Part shown: in pieces, positions 35,700-46,641 of the stretch | Layout: every line of letters starts with the position of its first letter | How positions within the stretch are numbered: the first letter of the stretch is position 1 | Assembly: GCA_026419785.1 (NCBI GenBank) | Contig: JAODTK010004932.1 | Location: 124,001-188,000 of the forward strand | Reading direction: 5' to 3' | Origin: Sclerodactyla briareus | Taxonomy: Eukaryota > Echinodermata > Holothuroidea > Dendrochirotida > Sclerodactylidae | Length of the DNA: 64,000 nucleotides | Translations under genes and position numbers: made by a program | Notes under the pieces: model-generated | Database searches by the model: none | What the model was told of the DNA's origin: nothing | What the model saw: the letters and a program-made list of their open reading frames with translations, nothing else

Positions 35700-36570
35700 G
35701 CGGTGCGCCCTTACTTCACTATTGGGGCGCATGGGGCGACATCGAAAATTCGGCCTGGAAACTTCACAAATTCGTGCAAGGACTGATTAAAAACCCAGGT
35801 GAGGATAAGCCTAAGTCCACGTTTGTATGAATTTCGATGGAAGTCCAAAGTGTTTTCTCACGCGCATCGAGGCAATGGTGTTTTTTGAGGGGAAGGGGGT
35901 GAGCGGCAGGGGTACAAGGTCACCATATGATGATACCTGGAAATACTGTGAATACCTGGCATGCACAGTGGATCTACCATATCAGGGGGACACGGTACGG
36001 TGGAAAAACCCTTCGAAAAAACCCTTATTAAAAAAATAAGGAACCGGAAGCGGCCAAAAACGACAAAAATTTGTGAAAAGACAGTTCACTGAGGCCCAGT
36101 TCGACAAGGTCAAGGATAAGGAAGTCTTAATTATGTCAAAATGTGCATGAAATGGCGGTGGAAATAGCAAAGTGTAACTTTTTTGCGCGCGCTTCCACGC
36201 GCGTTGTTATATTGGAAGGGGAGGGGTGGTGATAGTTGTTAGAGGGGGGGTGTATGCTACAACATGGGAGACCGAGTGAATTTTAGGCATATACGTCTGC
36301 TTGCCATTTTAAAGTATTCAACGATGAATTTATGGGTGCTACCCAGTTGTTGATTGAAAGTGGGGGTGGGTGCGTGCACGGTGCACAGCTGGCAGTGTGG
36401 AGTCAGGCACATGGGGCGGTTGAAATGGGCATCAAAAATTCGGCCGGGAACCGCTACAAATTTGTGAAAAGACATGATTCAAAATTCAACAGAGAAAGTC
36501 ATAATTTTCGATGGAATGCTGAAAAGTTCACCATTTTTTTTTTTCGAGCGCGCTTCGGGGCGGATTAATC
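35700..36570 (+). pseudogene. Coding-like repeat fragments with a KFVKR motif
   Basis: Three broken fragments share a peptide motif: IENSAWKLHKFVQ (~35755), KRQKFVKRQFTEAQFDKVK (~36060) and IKNSAGNRYKFVKRH (~36430). The DNA around the third ('gttgttgattgaaagtggg' through 'aaaagacatgattc') has a diverged minus-strand counterpart at 42030-42180. GC-palindromic 'gcgcgcttc' text follows two of them (36183, 36546). This looks like remains of a mobile element's protein, perhaps with internal repeats; I cannot name the family. Confidence 0.35.
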
Positions 36571-37205
36571 TTTATCAAAACCACTAAGTAGATAGGTCAG
36601 TGGGGGGTCAGTGCAATCTAGTTGGAGTGGGTGACCTGGATCTGCAAAAAATTTGGCGATTCGCGCGAACGTAGTGGTGTTTTGCTTTCATTGTTACTTC
36701 AGGACACTAGCTCACTTGCAGGTATTAGAATGTCACTACAGGACCCCAACGAAAAACCTATATCACCTAGGAGATTCGGTTTAAAAAAAAAAAAATTGTT
36801 ATCAATTTTGGGAATGCCTACTTACATCCCATAAGGCACGGGAAAGTGCAGTCTCTGCAAAAGGGGGTTAAAACGGAGAAAATTTTTGCTTACGCTACCT
36901 GTTCAACGGTGGGTGGCGTTCCGATTAGCTACGTATTATTAATAGTGTCCTTCCGCCGCACCCCCCCCCACAATCGCCAAACAACGGAATCCCGCAGATT
37001 TGCATAAGCTATGAATTTCAGCCTATTGCAGGGTTTTAGCGAAATTGGTTGGATGAGACTAATAAATTGTTGATGACCAAAGTGGAGGCCATTTTGAGGT
37101 CTCACTGAAAGGTAATATTTGGAACTAGGCCCCCTTTCTGCTGCCTACAATGCGGGCTATAATGTTTTTTGTTTTTTTTTTTTTTTCTTTTTTTTTTTTT
37201 TTTTC
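36571..37205. other. Unassigned, possibly body of a decayed Helentron-like element
   Basis: 'ttttagcgaaattggttgg' and 'gaggtctcactg' (about 37040-37110) loosely recall the internal repeats of the 17.7-kb element, and the 3' end described next follows directly. A poly-T compound occupies about 37164-37205. The left end was not found. Confidence 0.3.
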
Positions 37206-37250
37206 TGGGGATATACACGTGAGCAGTTTACCGCCTGCGAAGTCTAGTTA
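37206..37250 (+). mobile_element. 3' end of a second Helentron-like element
   Basis: TGGGGATATACACGTGAGCA followed by a weak hairpin and 'gtctagtta' copies the last 45 bp of the 17.7-kb element: inverted-repeat half, ACACGTG, hairpin, CTAG, T. The hairpin arms are eroded. Sharing of exactly this terminal segment supports it as a transposon end. Confidence 0.55.
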
Positions 37251-39149
37251 TTACCTGGGTAGGCAATTGTACGTGTCGAAGGTCGCCTTTATTCAAAAAG
37301 TTGACAACAGAAAAGCTGAAATGAAAAGATGAAATTCGTATGCAATCAGATCGACGTCATAAAATGATTCGGATTTCCGTGAATACTGTACTTTGGATAT
37401 TTCCTACGGAAATGTGGGTTGGAAGTTTTGTTGACGCTCAAGCAGATACAATAAAGGGGACATCCTGCGGATATCGAGGTTTTTGTTTTTTATCTTTAGA
37501 AAACTGTCATGTGGAATCAGCGCATGGTTGTTATGACAACATTCGACAACGCCGATCAAGTAAATAAACAGCCGTGTGTTCGCAGTGTATAGATCAGGAA
37601 ACTGATCAGTACAGATGGACCATCGTTTGTCGTGTTCTCTGCATGTGATGACATGGGAGAACATTTCAAATTAAACTTACGGACAGAGCAATTCAAGGAC
37701 AAACTATACAACTGTTGTATCGGGAAGAATATTGACGGTTTTTCCAGTGTGAATGATTGTAAATATCATAATTTACGGGGGTGTGGCGTTGCCAATCAAT
37801 GTCAGATTGTTATTCATATTTTATACTCTTTCATGTAATATAAGTATAATATTTTTTAAGTAACAAAGGGAACAAACCGTTTCCTAACGAACGTTGTTGG
37901 CACTTTTTGAATTCAGGTTGTCATCCGTCTGTCAGTCACGAACACCAATGTCATAACGACTACCTGTAAAATTTTTCAAACGGGATATGGGTCTTGCGGG
38001 CCGCCAAACAATGGCATTACCTAGCGTGCCTTTTTCAACAATGCGGACAAGTTCAGTGGCCCCGTGGAGAGCTGGTTATCTGGGGAGTAGCAGTAGTTAG
38101 CACTTGTATGGGAGACGAACAGCTCATTACAATTCTTGTCATCTTCCAAAGGGAAAGAGACGCGACATGAGGATAGGTCTTATGATTGTCAGTATTAAGT
38201 TTGTGTGTATCATTTTCTACCAATTTCGTACCGACCATCTACAATGATTTAACTTGACCACGACCAATTCAGTTTGTCTTTCAAGTGTGGTTAGTCTTGA
38301 GAGTTCAAATATTAGGAAGTTTAAAATAAAACAAATGTTTTCAAGCTTGCTGTTCCTTTGTAATATGCGCAATCCGGGATAATGCTCGTAGTTTACGTAT
38401 GATTGGAACAATGATGGTATGGGCCCATGGTATATGACTCCATCTCATTGATCTGTTGATTTCGCTGCTGAGCACCGCGAACCTAGCTGTGTCATATTCC
38501 TGTTCGGATATCATGGATAATGACAGAATTTTTTGTCACGAAGGTATAAGGCCATTACAACCCGTTTTCAGAAATGATGAATAGGATCGACACAAGGTCA
38601 TGTTAAACATTGCTTGATCTATACTGATCCTAATATCATCTTAATTTATTGAATGAAGTGATGACATTCGGGAAGTCCTCCTTAATTCCCTTCTTTCCTG
38701 CCAACCCCCCCCCCCCCCCCCCCCCCCCCCAAGTCCTCCTAATTCCCTTCTTTCCTGAACACCAATGAGGCCCACTAATCTGAGAAGAATCTTCATTCTC
38801 CCAGTCATGCAAGTAAATGGTTCCTAATTTGACTCAATACGCGATGTTACTTACGTCGTTTATGTCGTGCTACCAGAATAAAGTCATTCGATAAGTGTTC
38901 AACTACCCATGTATTATGACCACACAAAATTCGTTGTATATTGTGAATTTGAATGATTGCGTGAGAAAATTAAAAAAATTTAATACTGATGCGAGCTATA
39001 ACAAGTGATGCTTCACAAATCAAATCTGATACGATTGTTTATTCGTGCGATTAGTTCTCACCAGGTGGGTTACGACATATCGGTCGCTCATTATACGGAC
39101 CTCTATAGCGCATTGGTCGGAGTCGTGCGATCGGTGTACACTTGCAGAT
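37251..39149. other. Unassigned sequence with a poly-C junction
   Basis: No gene recognised. A run of about 26 C (38705-38730) is flanked by direct copies of AAGTCCTCCTTAATTCCC and its continuation (38673-38700 and 38731-38757). The rest is AT-rich with small unrelated frames. Confidence 0.45.
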
Positions 39150-40545
39150 CAGTTGTAGGTTAGTTGCGGAAGATCATGCGCTAGCACGGAATAATCGTAT
39201 AGCAGCACGAGACTGATCGTACGACGATGTCGTGCGACGAAGTTGCCAACTCGCGTTTTCACAAGTTCAGGCATCAGGGCCGTAGCGAGCGGGGGTGGGG
39301 GGGCGCGGGGATTTTTTGGTTGGGGGTGGAGGGTGGGGGTGGGGGTGGGGGATGTCACACCCCCCCCAATAATTCGTGCGTCGGCAAATTTTCGGTCTGT
39401 CGGCAGAAAGGAGAAAAGAGGAAAGGAAAAGAGGGAAGAAGAGAGGTAGGAAAAGGAGAAGAAAAGAGGAGAAGGGAAAGGAAAAGAAAGTAGGGAGGGA
39501 ATGGGCCAAGAGGACAGAAAAAAAAACGGTAGCCAGACTTTATTATCGGCTATTTCGACTGTGGGGCTCTCATCTAATTGGGCCCAGTCAGCGTCGGCAA
39601 GAGAAGACGCCGGCAAACATATTTGTGACGGTTGTCGCTGTCGGTTGTAATTGGACGAGTGACCGAGTCTGGCGGCAATCGGCTAAAAGGGGGAAATAAA
39701 GGCGTAGCGTTTGACATTTTAGTTCCATGAGTTCCGACAGTACTTTGAAAGGTTTTGGTTCTGGTCCTATATTCCAGAGATACAGTAAAAAAAAAAAAAG
39801 TCAAAGCCACTTGCGAGAACAATTAAGAAAGAATTCACAATGAAAAGTCGGTTTAGGCGGGGAATCATGCGGGCGGCATAGCAAGAGTACAAGGCGAGAG
39901 ATAAAAGGCACCACCCCCCCCCCCCCTCCCAGTGTTTTTTAGACCAAAAATTGGGCATCAAACAGACTACCAACTTTGGCACAGAATAAGTAAAAACCTG
40001 GTTAGAGATATCCGATGCTAAGTGGAAAGAAGATGTACTAAATGGCCGGATCTTTGATAATAGAAACCATTGTAGTGCCAATTTTTTTGCGCGCTTCGCA
40101 CGCAGTGTGTCTAATGGCCTGATTCATATACTCACGAGATGCCAGTAAAAATCGCGGAGGTTAGGATTCGGGAAAATTTTTTCCCGACGTTCCAAATGGA
40201 AGGGTCGTACGTGGCGACCTGGTCGAATAATTATATGAACGCCCATTTTACTGAAAATATTGCACCGGATTGGCATCTGAGGACGTTCATATCCAAAATT
40301 TTCAAAAGGGAGGGGGGACACCACCTCCCCTCAGAACCATCCTCCATATCCGTCACATTGCCAGATCGTTCGGCAAAACCATCTCTACACCCTCTCAATC
40401 ATCAACTCGCTAAGCACCTGCAAGGCATTGAGATATCCACCACACCACCCCATAAGGGGAAGGGAGGGAATAAAGCTCAACCATATTAAGACCCTGATAA
40501 TAATATAATAGTAATAATATCGTAATAATAATAATAAGCTTTTAT
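39150..40545 (+). mobile_element. Element with (TAA)n tail, copy 2, interrupted
   Basis: 39150-39274 and 40424-40545 are contiguous in the 16.9-kb copy: 'gttcaggcat' joins 'ggcattgagatatccacc', and the same 'taaagctcaaccatattaagaccctg' leads to (TAA)n at 40495-40540. After the tail the neighbouring sequence differs from copy 1 for about 200 bp before the composite unit resumes. Confidence 0.6.
39275..40423. mobile_element. 1.15-kb insertion flanked by GGCAT
   Basis: The (TAA)n element is split here. GGCAT stands on both sides (39270-39274 and 40424-40428), a plausible 5-bp target duplication. The left end, CAGGGCCGTAGCGAGCGGGG, resembles the CAGGGGCGTAGC start common in invertebrate DNA transposons, but no matching right end was found. 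Inside are a GA-rich tract (39405-39495), a poly-A, a C14 run and 'ttgcgcgcttcgcacgca'. The 155-codon minus-strand frame (39149-39616) is a low-complexity artefact of the purine tract. Confidence 0.5.
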
Positions 40546-40744
40546 GCATGCCTGAAACCTTTTACAATAACCACGACAAAAATATAACAAAAACTACTTA
40601 TTACATATGCTTTCAAGTTACGTTTAAGAGATGGTATCGTTAGGGGCGTGCGGATGTCGCTTGGTGGGGCGTCATACATAGCGTAAACTGTATACAAGGG
40701 ATATTGTTTAAATCTGTGGGGGCAAGGGGGACAGAGGCATGACT
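40546..40744. other. Unassigned sequence between repeat copies
   Basis: About 200 bp between the (TAA)n tail and the resumed composite unit; not found elsewhere in the window. Confidence 0.3.
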
Positions 40745-41362
40745 GATGTGCACACAAAATCCTATGGAAGCGAAGTACCACCATCGGTTGACACGGATCT
40801 GCAGATAACTTTTGGTTTACTCCTCCCCAGACAACGTACCACCCCACCTCAGCCGGTTGCCCGTAAAGAACCCTTCCGGGAGCGCTTGGCCGCACGAAGC
40901 TGGATCAATTTTTATTAGTATACTTCGTCTTGTAGCTGCTCCGATTTGCCTTGTTTTTTTAAAATTTAGGAACGCCCAATCGTTTATTTTTCTTGTTTTT
41001 TCACCAGTCCTACAAAATGAGGCTTCGTTCGAAGGAACCTTTCTCCTAAATGTCCTTACTTTTCAATAATCTCTCTGCCCTTACGCCCTGTCTTCCATGT
41101 ACCTGGTACAGTCTTCCATGAGGCAACACAGACCCAGACGTCATCCCTACATATCGTGCGCTCTATGGGTCTAGGATCGCCGAGGACACTATCCTATGCA
41201 CAACAACGATGTCAATCTCATGCCAAGAGCACCTAAGAAAGGAAGGGCCGTCCGGGGCCAGTTATCGAAAGGGTCAGCAAAATGGATTTTTGCTGTGGAT
41301 TTTTCAAGATCCGTGAAAACTATTATATAGTTTCATTTCACAGACTGGGGAAACAGACAGCC
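40745..41362 (+). repeat. Fragment of composite unit (locus 2, part a)
   Basis: Matches the end of one composite unit (from 'caccaccggttgacacggatc', given in outline) and the start of the next ('aaaatgaggctt' at 41015) up to 'cagactggggaaacagacagcc'. It continues at 44706 without loss, so the interval between is an insertion. Confidence 0.75.
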
Positions 41363-42019
41363 CACCAAGGACGGCGATTTGTGTTGGGCGATTGGGGGGC
41401 TGGTGGGGGCTACAAGATGACTACTATCAAGCGGAGCGCCACCAGGCGCGTAGCGTCACAAGGAAAATGTCCGTTTGACAGACCCCCTAGATCGCAAGGA
41501 CACGGCACTTCCCGTGACATATGGGACAATATAGGCACCATCCTAAAATTGAAACATGTTATTTCAGGAAGTGTTCTCCGAAACTCATCGCCTAAGTGAT
41601 CAATTTCAAGGTGTTTTGCGTTGGGTGGCTGTGACATTCTCAAATCCCATGCAAGTGAGGTTACAGTGAGGTAACAAAAGAAGCAATGGAAATGGTCAAT
41701 GACAACACCCTTACGTTCGCCGCGAAGCGCGAGATTTGGCAGAATCTAATTTGACCAACGACATTTCACTTAACCCTCTTTGACCCTTCACTTAGATAGG
41801 CCTGGCGTTTTTTTTTACTCACAGATTACGGCCCCGTTTTTTTTTATCTCCCATTTGCGGACCACGGCGCATGGGAGGGACACGTCCATGTCAGGGACCA
41901 GACAGGGGCCAAATGAGTTAACACAGAAGTAACGCCGCAACGGCGCGCGAAGCGCTCACTCACGATTTTTCACTTCGGCCATCCCCATCGTAAAGTCAGC
42001 CACTCTTTGGATATAAACT

Positions 42020-42185
42020 TATCCCACTTGATTTTTGAACATGTCTTTGCACGATGTTGTGACGGTCCCTGGCTGCATTTTCGATGGCTACCATCTTATT
42101 AGTTTAGTATGTGGCACCGCTCATCACCCACTTTCAACAAGTGGTCGTCCCGCCCACATAAATTTGTTGCTTCACATCTCATCAA
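42020..42185 (-). pseudogene. Minus-strand counterpart of the KFVKR-motif fragment
   Basis: Read on the minus strand, 'ttgttgaaagtgggtgatg', 'gtagccatcgaaaatgcagc' and 'cagggaccgtcacaacatcg' align with 36350-36480 ('ttgattgaaagtgggggtgg', 'ggcatcaaaaattcggccgg', 'gaaccgctacaaatttgtg'). The peptide equivalent is VAIENAARDRHNIVQRH against MGIKNSAGNRYKFVKRH. Diverged members of one mobile-element protein family are inferred; the family was not identified. Confidence 0.35.
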
Positions 42186-43336
42186 AGTTCGCAAATAGGA
42201 TGGCGTTTTTCTCGGGGAACGGACATTTTTGCGCAAGCCCCCCGATGCCGGAACTACTCTCCAGGGCGTTTCAGGCTGCTGTACCAATCTTTCAAATCTG
42301 GCATTTTGTGATCACAAATTCTTCTGTAATAGGTGTAAATAAAAACAAATAAAACATTGGTCACCCCTCGGTCTTATCGCTGCCCCTACTTTAACTTTTT
42401 GGCCAGAATACCACCAATTCGTGCTCCAATATAGGAAACAAGGATCCCCCCAAACAATTGGGATATTTGGCTAGCTGACAAACACAAATACTGTCCTCCC
42501 ATGATATGACGTCATGCCCGAACGAGCAGGGACTTCCGAGTAGCAGTTATCTGGAAACATGCGTTGAAAATCGAAGCAGTCTGTGTAAGGCCCTAGACTA
42601 GGCCTACTGCAGTTCCAAATCGCGCGTGGTCGAGGGAGGAGGAAACGGACCGGAGGCTAATTGGTTTAAGCACAAAAAGAGGTTGATTGTAGTTTTTCAA
42701 GGTCATTGAAATGTTGTGTATGATTCCACCTCCGCAATATGTATAATTTGAGGGGGCCAATGATCAGATATGCGAAATTTCCATAGAGTGTGCGGCAGGG
42801 GCGTAGATTCTTTTGTTTTGAAGTGGGGGGGGGGGGGGATGATTGTTTTTTTGCAGGATGACTATCTAGCGGAGTTGGCGCGGAGGAGTACAAGAACATT
42901 TTTGCTCATGTGTGGATTTGAGTAAAAGAAGGCACAAAAGGTGTCCATTGTGTATACTAAGATGATCTAACCGAGTATCACACATGGTAATTCTTCATTA
43001 CCTTTTCCACTCTGGCATTGTTTGCGTTGATCCAGGGGTCTACCGAACGGTCTATAGGTGGTAGAAGGGAAAGCCATTTAAGGGGGCGTACGGGGACCAC
43101 GCCCAATTTGAGAGCAGATCATTTGTACCCCGAATTGACCAGTCGTCATGGAAACTAACGCCAGCGCGCGAAAAAATGGCATGTTTGCGGGACATTTTAT
43201 CGAAAAAGACTGCAAAAAATTCAGGCATTTTGTTGCAACTTACTTTTTCCTTCCCAATTTTTCCACGAAATTTTTCATCTAAAGAATTGGGGGTGGGGGT
43301 GGGGGCAGTCTGCCCCAGGGCTCTGAAATTAATCGG

Positions 43337-43600
43337 TTGAACAAAATGATTCAAGCATTACATCGCATATTTAGCCAACACCTGGAAGAAGAAGCCATTG
43401 TGCGCGAAACACTCGAAAATTATGCACTTTTGGCTGTTCGACTTAAAATTCAAGACTTCGGTATGCAAGCATGGGTATCCTTCCCCGTCGGCACCTATTC
43501 GGGTCAAGATCTTCACCGGGGGTCCGCACCTGGATTAGTGGACTTGAGACAATTTTCCAACGCGATTATTGTTTGGTTGACAAAAATTGAATCAGTTTAG
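43337..43600 (+). CDS. Short open frame, hypothetical
   Basis: An 87-codon frame inside the 3.35-kb insertion, beginning MNKMIQALHRIFSQHLEEEA. Composition is protein-like, with an amphipathic start and few low-complexity runs, unlike most frames in this window. No family was recognised. It could be a fragment of the insertion's protein or a chance frame. Confidence 0.2.
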   Translation: MNKMIQALHRIFSQHLEEEAIVRETLENYALLAVRLKIQDFGMQAWVSFPVGTYSGQDLHRGSAPGLVDLRQFSNAIIVWLTKIESV

Positions 43601-43619
43601 AGTGATACAAAATCGGGCT

Positions 43620-43965
43620 GTGCTATTATTTTTTCTTACGGTCTCGGAAAGTGGGGGGGGGGGGGACAAACGAAATGATATCCCCCCCACTTTTGGAAGT
43701 GGGGGGGGGGCATGTCCCCCCCGTCCCCACCTGTTGACGCCCATGGATGTAACCAACAGTTTATTGTCTGTTGGGTAACTGAGTTACTGAGCTCAGGCCT
43801 CTTCATTGGTCCGCCTCAACTATACGAATATTTCGTTGTAATAAGTGGAGAATGGTCTATTTGACTGAATATCATTGTCAAATATAATGGGACTGACAAA
43901 ACGGGGGGGGGGGGGTGTACAGGCCATCCCCCCACCTCAAAAGTGGGGGGAGGGGGATACATCCC
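43620..43965. repeat. Paired G-run/C-run hairpins
   Basis: Two places show the same design: G12-14, a short spacer, then CCCCCCCACTTTT and AAAGTGGGGGGG-type complements (43654-43720, 43904-43953), with a related pair at 44610-44680. They are strongly self-complementary. Similar G-rich ends occur near other insertions in this window. Confidence 0.45.
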
Positions 43966-44705
43966 CGCGATTACTCCCGTGGGTGCGGGAGACGGGTAAG
44001 CAACGGGACAAAATCCACACTAGTACGTCGCGAAAACACAAAATGTGTTCACTTTTCGTGTATCGATTTGTTTTTTTTTTTGTTTTTTTTTTTCGAATTC
44101 GTCCCTTTTTTAACCTTGGGGCATGATTCCATCGAAAATCCAGGGCAATATTTGGACTCAGCCTTTTGCTCCACTTGAATCATTTCTTTTTGACACGCAA
44201 TTTGTGTGGCGTTCCTCACTTCCTGACCGCATTGTCGATTGCCCACCGTGGACCTCGTGTGTGACCGCGGCACCCAAATCCAACGAGTGGTCGCCACCCG
44301 TGAATAAAATTTAAAAAATCACAATCCCGCCCAAATTTATGCAAACGAAAGGATTGAAGGAGAACCTTCTTCCAATTGATAATAAGCAACAACCGGAGTA
44401 AATTTCAGGCATTTTTTTTTGTAAGGAATAAATGTTGCACAAAGGCACACCATGTGTCTGACAAATACCGGTACATAAGATAACCCGCGCGCGCAAAATT
44501 CCGGATATGAAGCAAGCGAATGATAAACGTGATCATTTAGGGTCATTATGCATTGGTTTAAACACGATTGCTGATGGATAAATGTCGGATAGAGTGTCAG
44601 CAGGAAGTGGGGGGGGGGGAACAAAATGCATTGGTTCCCCTCAACCAAAATATTGGGAGGTCGCCGTTCCCCCCCCCCCCTTCCCCATGATCGCCGCCCC
44701 TTGCC

Positions 44706-45355
44706 GCCAATATCGGTTTGAAAGCATACGACATGGCTTTGTCGCGGCCTCCCTCAATGGCGAGGAGGCCGCGAACGCTTCCTGACTTACGCGGGTTGAT
44801 TCTGCCGAATCATCTAGTAATCCTTGACGGCGCCCACAGCGCTCAGAACGGAGTGCTCGGGACCGTTCAAGAGAGTTGTGTCTCTCAATTGCGCTGTAAT
44901 TTAGCAATTGGAGACTCCCGGGCCGCGAGCGGAGCCGACGACGGCTTCCGAGTAGCCCGAGGCGAACCAAGCTCATGTGGCTATGTGTGTTAACCTCCGG
45001 AACCTCTTCTATGAACGAGCCTGAAAAAACCTTTACTCTGGATTTCACTACCATTTATTTTGTTTCAGAGAACACAGGTCAGTATGAGTCAGGTACACTG
45101 GATCACGGATCTGTGGTCAGAATTTTATATCTCTCTTAGTTTTCTAGATTTTGGGGGAAAAATTGCGTTGCAGGAGCTGAGAACAATCACCCGGCCGAGA
45201 GCCTGGTAAACTGACTGGCAGCGCCCCGCTAACCGAATGACTCGAGCTACCGCGTTCAAACCAACTGGGTCTATATAGTTAATTAATTCGACAACGATAT
45301 AACAACAACCCACACTCCCACCTCCGTGGCACCCGGCGGTACCGAGATACGGGAG
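44706..45355 (+). repeat. Fragment of composite unit (locus 2, part b)
   Basis: Continues part a from 'gccaatatcggtttgaaagc'. It passes the Helentron insertion site empty ('gctgtaatttagcaattgg', ~44893), includes the exon-like module after 'ttagttttctag' (~45147), and stops at 'gagatacgggag', where a second insertion begins. Confidence 0.75.
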
Positions 45356-46641
45356 GTGGCAATCTCCCCATTTACTTTACACACTAAATTAGGTACATTC
45401 TCAGCCTCCAGGTTCCCCAGAAGTTTTACCTTGCATATCCCTACACCGCTGTGAAGCGGAGAATCTACCGATTCCAACGATATGCAATTCGATGTAGTAG
45501 CATGACATGCGCAGATTTTGAGCTAGGAGGGGGTCTATTTGTAGGTGGTATTTTCGACTCATTTTCCGACACACCCTCGACGAGGGCCTATTTAGTTCCA
45601 TGAATTTTTAAAACGGTCAACAGAGGACCATTCCATTAAATTTCGGCGTGTACTTTGAACAAACCCCTTCCAGATAGAGTCAAAAGCAAATCCGTATTTC
45701 CTTCCCACAAAGAAGCAGATGTACCAGATAATATTATGCGAACTAATTTTTGAAGGATAACCTTTTCGGCGATGAATTCAAAGCTAATAGTACTCTGCTA
45801 CGTAAAGGGAAGGTGAAGTTGCGAGGGCCATGAAAATTTGCATGAGCATGCTTTTGCCTTTCCTACATTAGAAAATACAAATCAATTTGGATTTCACTTG
45901 CAGGCTTAGGGTTGTTAGGTATAAGGCTCCAACACATGGGGCGGTATAGTGTGTTGGCTGCCACACAGTGCAAAAATACACTATTAACTATGCACAAAAC
46001 CTACTGGCTGGACTCTCATTTTATAAACTAGATGAATTCCATTGAAAGACACAGGATGATCAAATTATGGACCCAAGGGTTGCCAAGGGTGCTTGGGTTC
46101 TTCTTTCGGGGTATGCACATATGGTAGATCCAAACAATGGGGGGTATAAATTGAGGCCGGCAATATCTCTATATCAATCCACATGTCGTTATGGGCACAG
46201 ACACTCCTATGATCTGGGCCGCCTAGCCTGACAGCTACTCAGTGCCTGATAGTGGAAAGATCCCTGCCGGGCCATGACGACTGTACAGCAAACCTTCCTC
46301 TAGTTCAGAGCATTGGGGGTGATCATGTTGGGAGGGGGGGGGGCGGAGTGGCCAAACATGCAGAACAACCAGTACCTAGTACAGCCAGATAACCCTGTGG
46401 CAGTTTTTTTTCCTCCCCAGATGCCAATGCAAGGCAGTCGGGGTCTAAGGGGGGCTTGGGGGGGGGTGGTGAGCCCAATGGGCTGAGTCAAGCATAATCT
46501 AGATGAGACACCCCTGGATCGGTCAACATTGTGAGCCACTACAGCACAAAGTGTGCAGCAAAAACGTAATTCGCAGAACTGTGCATTAAAACCTTTCCGG
46601 CGGCTGAAATCTTCAAGCTAATTGGACTCTGCTACCGGGAG
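45356..46641. mobile_element. 1.29-kb insertion flanked by CGGGAG
   Basis: Array units read 'gatacggagttcaaagtaacc' at this point; here CGGGAG (45350-45355) and CGGGAG (46636-46641) bracket 1.28 kb. The ends are weakly complementary: GGTGGCAATCTCC on the left and GGTAGCAGAGTCC read inward from the right. The right-end text ('ggctgaaatcttcaagctaa', 'ttggactctgctacc') has an internal copy at 45767-45803 ('gatgaattcaaagctaatag', 'tactctgctacg'), so a subterminal repeat or a nested relative is present. No coding frame was recognised. Probably a non-autonomous DNA transposon. Confidence 0.55.

Larger units (their letters stand above)
41363..44705. mobile_element. 3.35-kb insertion in the composite unit
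   Basis: The unit reads 'gaaacataccagccaatatcgg' in the array; here 'acagcc' (to 41362) and 'gccaatatcgg' (from 44706) are parted by 3.3 kb, with AGCC/GCC as a possible short target duplication. Near-terminal inverted repeats CAAGGACGGCGAT (41366-41378) and ATCGCCGCCCCTTG (44690-44703) match except for one substitution and one base of length. It contains several CG-palindromic 'cgcgaagcg' motifs, G/C-run hairpins at 43650-43730 and 43903-43960, and short frames. No transposase was recognised. Nested younger insertions are likely, for example near 42786 (CAGGGGCGTAG). Confidence 0.55.

Noticed and set aside
39149..39616. Longest open frame in the window (155 codons, minus strand)
   Set aside because: It runs over a purine-rich low-complexity tract inside a 1.15-kb insertion. 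The peptide is Ser/Phe/Leu/Pro-rich with no motif.
44049..44126. Frames rich in Phe and Lys around 44.05-44.12 kb
   Set aside because: Caused by a T-rich homopolymer stretch on the plus strand; no conserved sequence.
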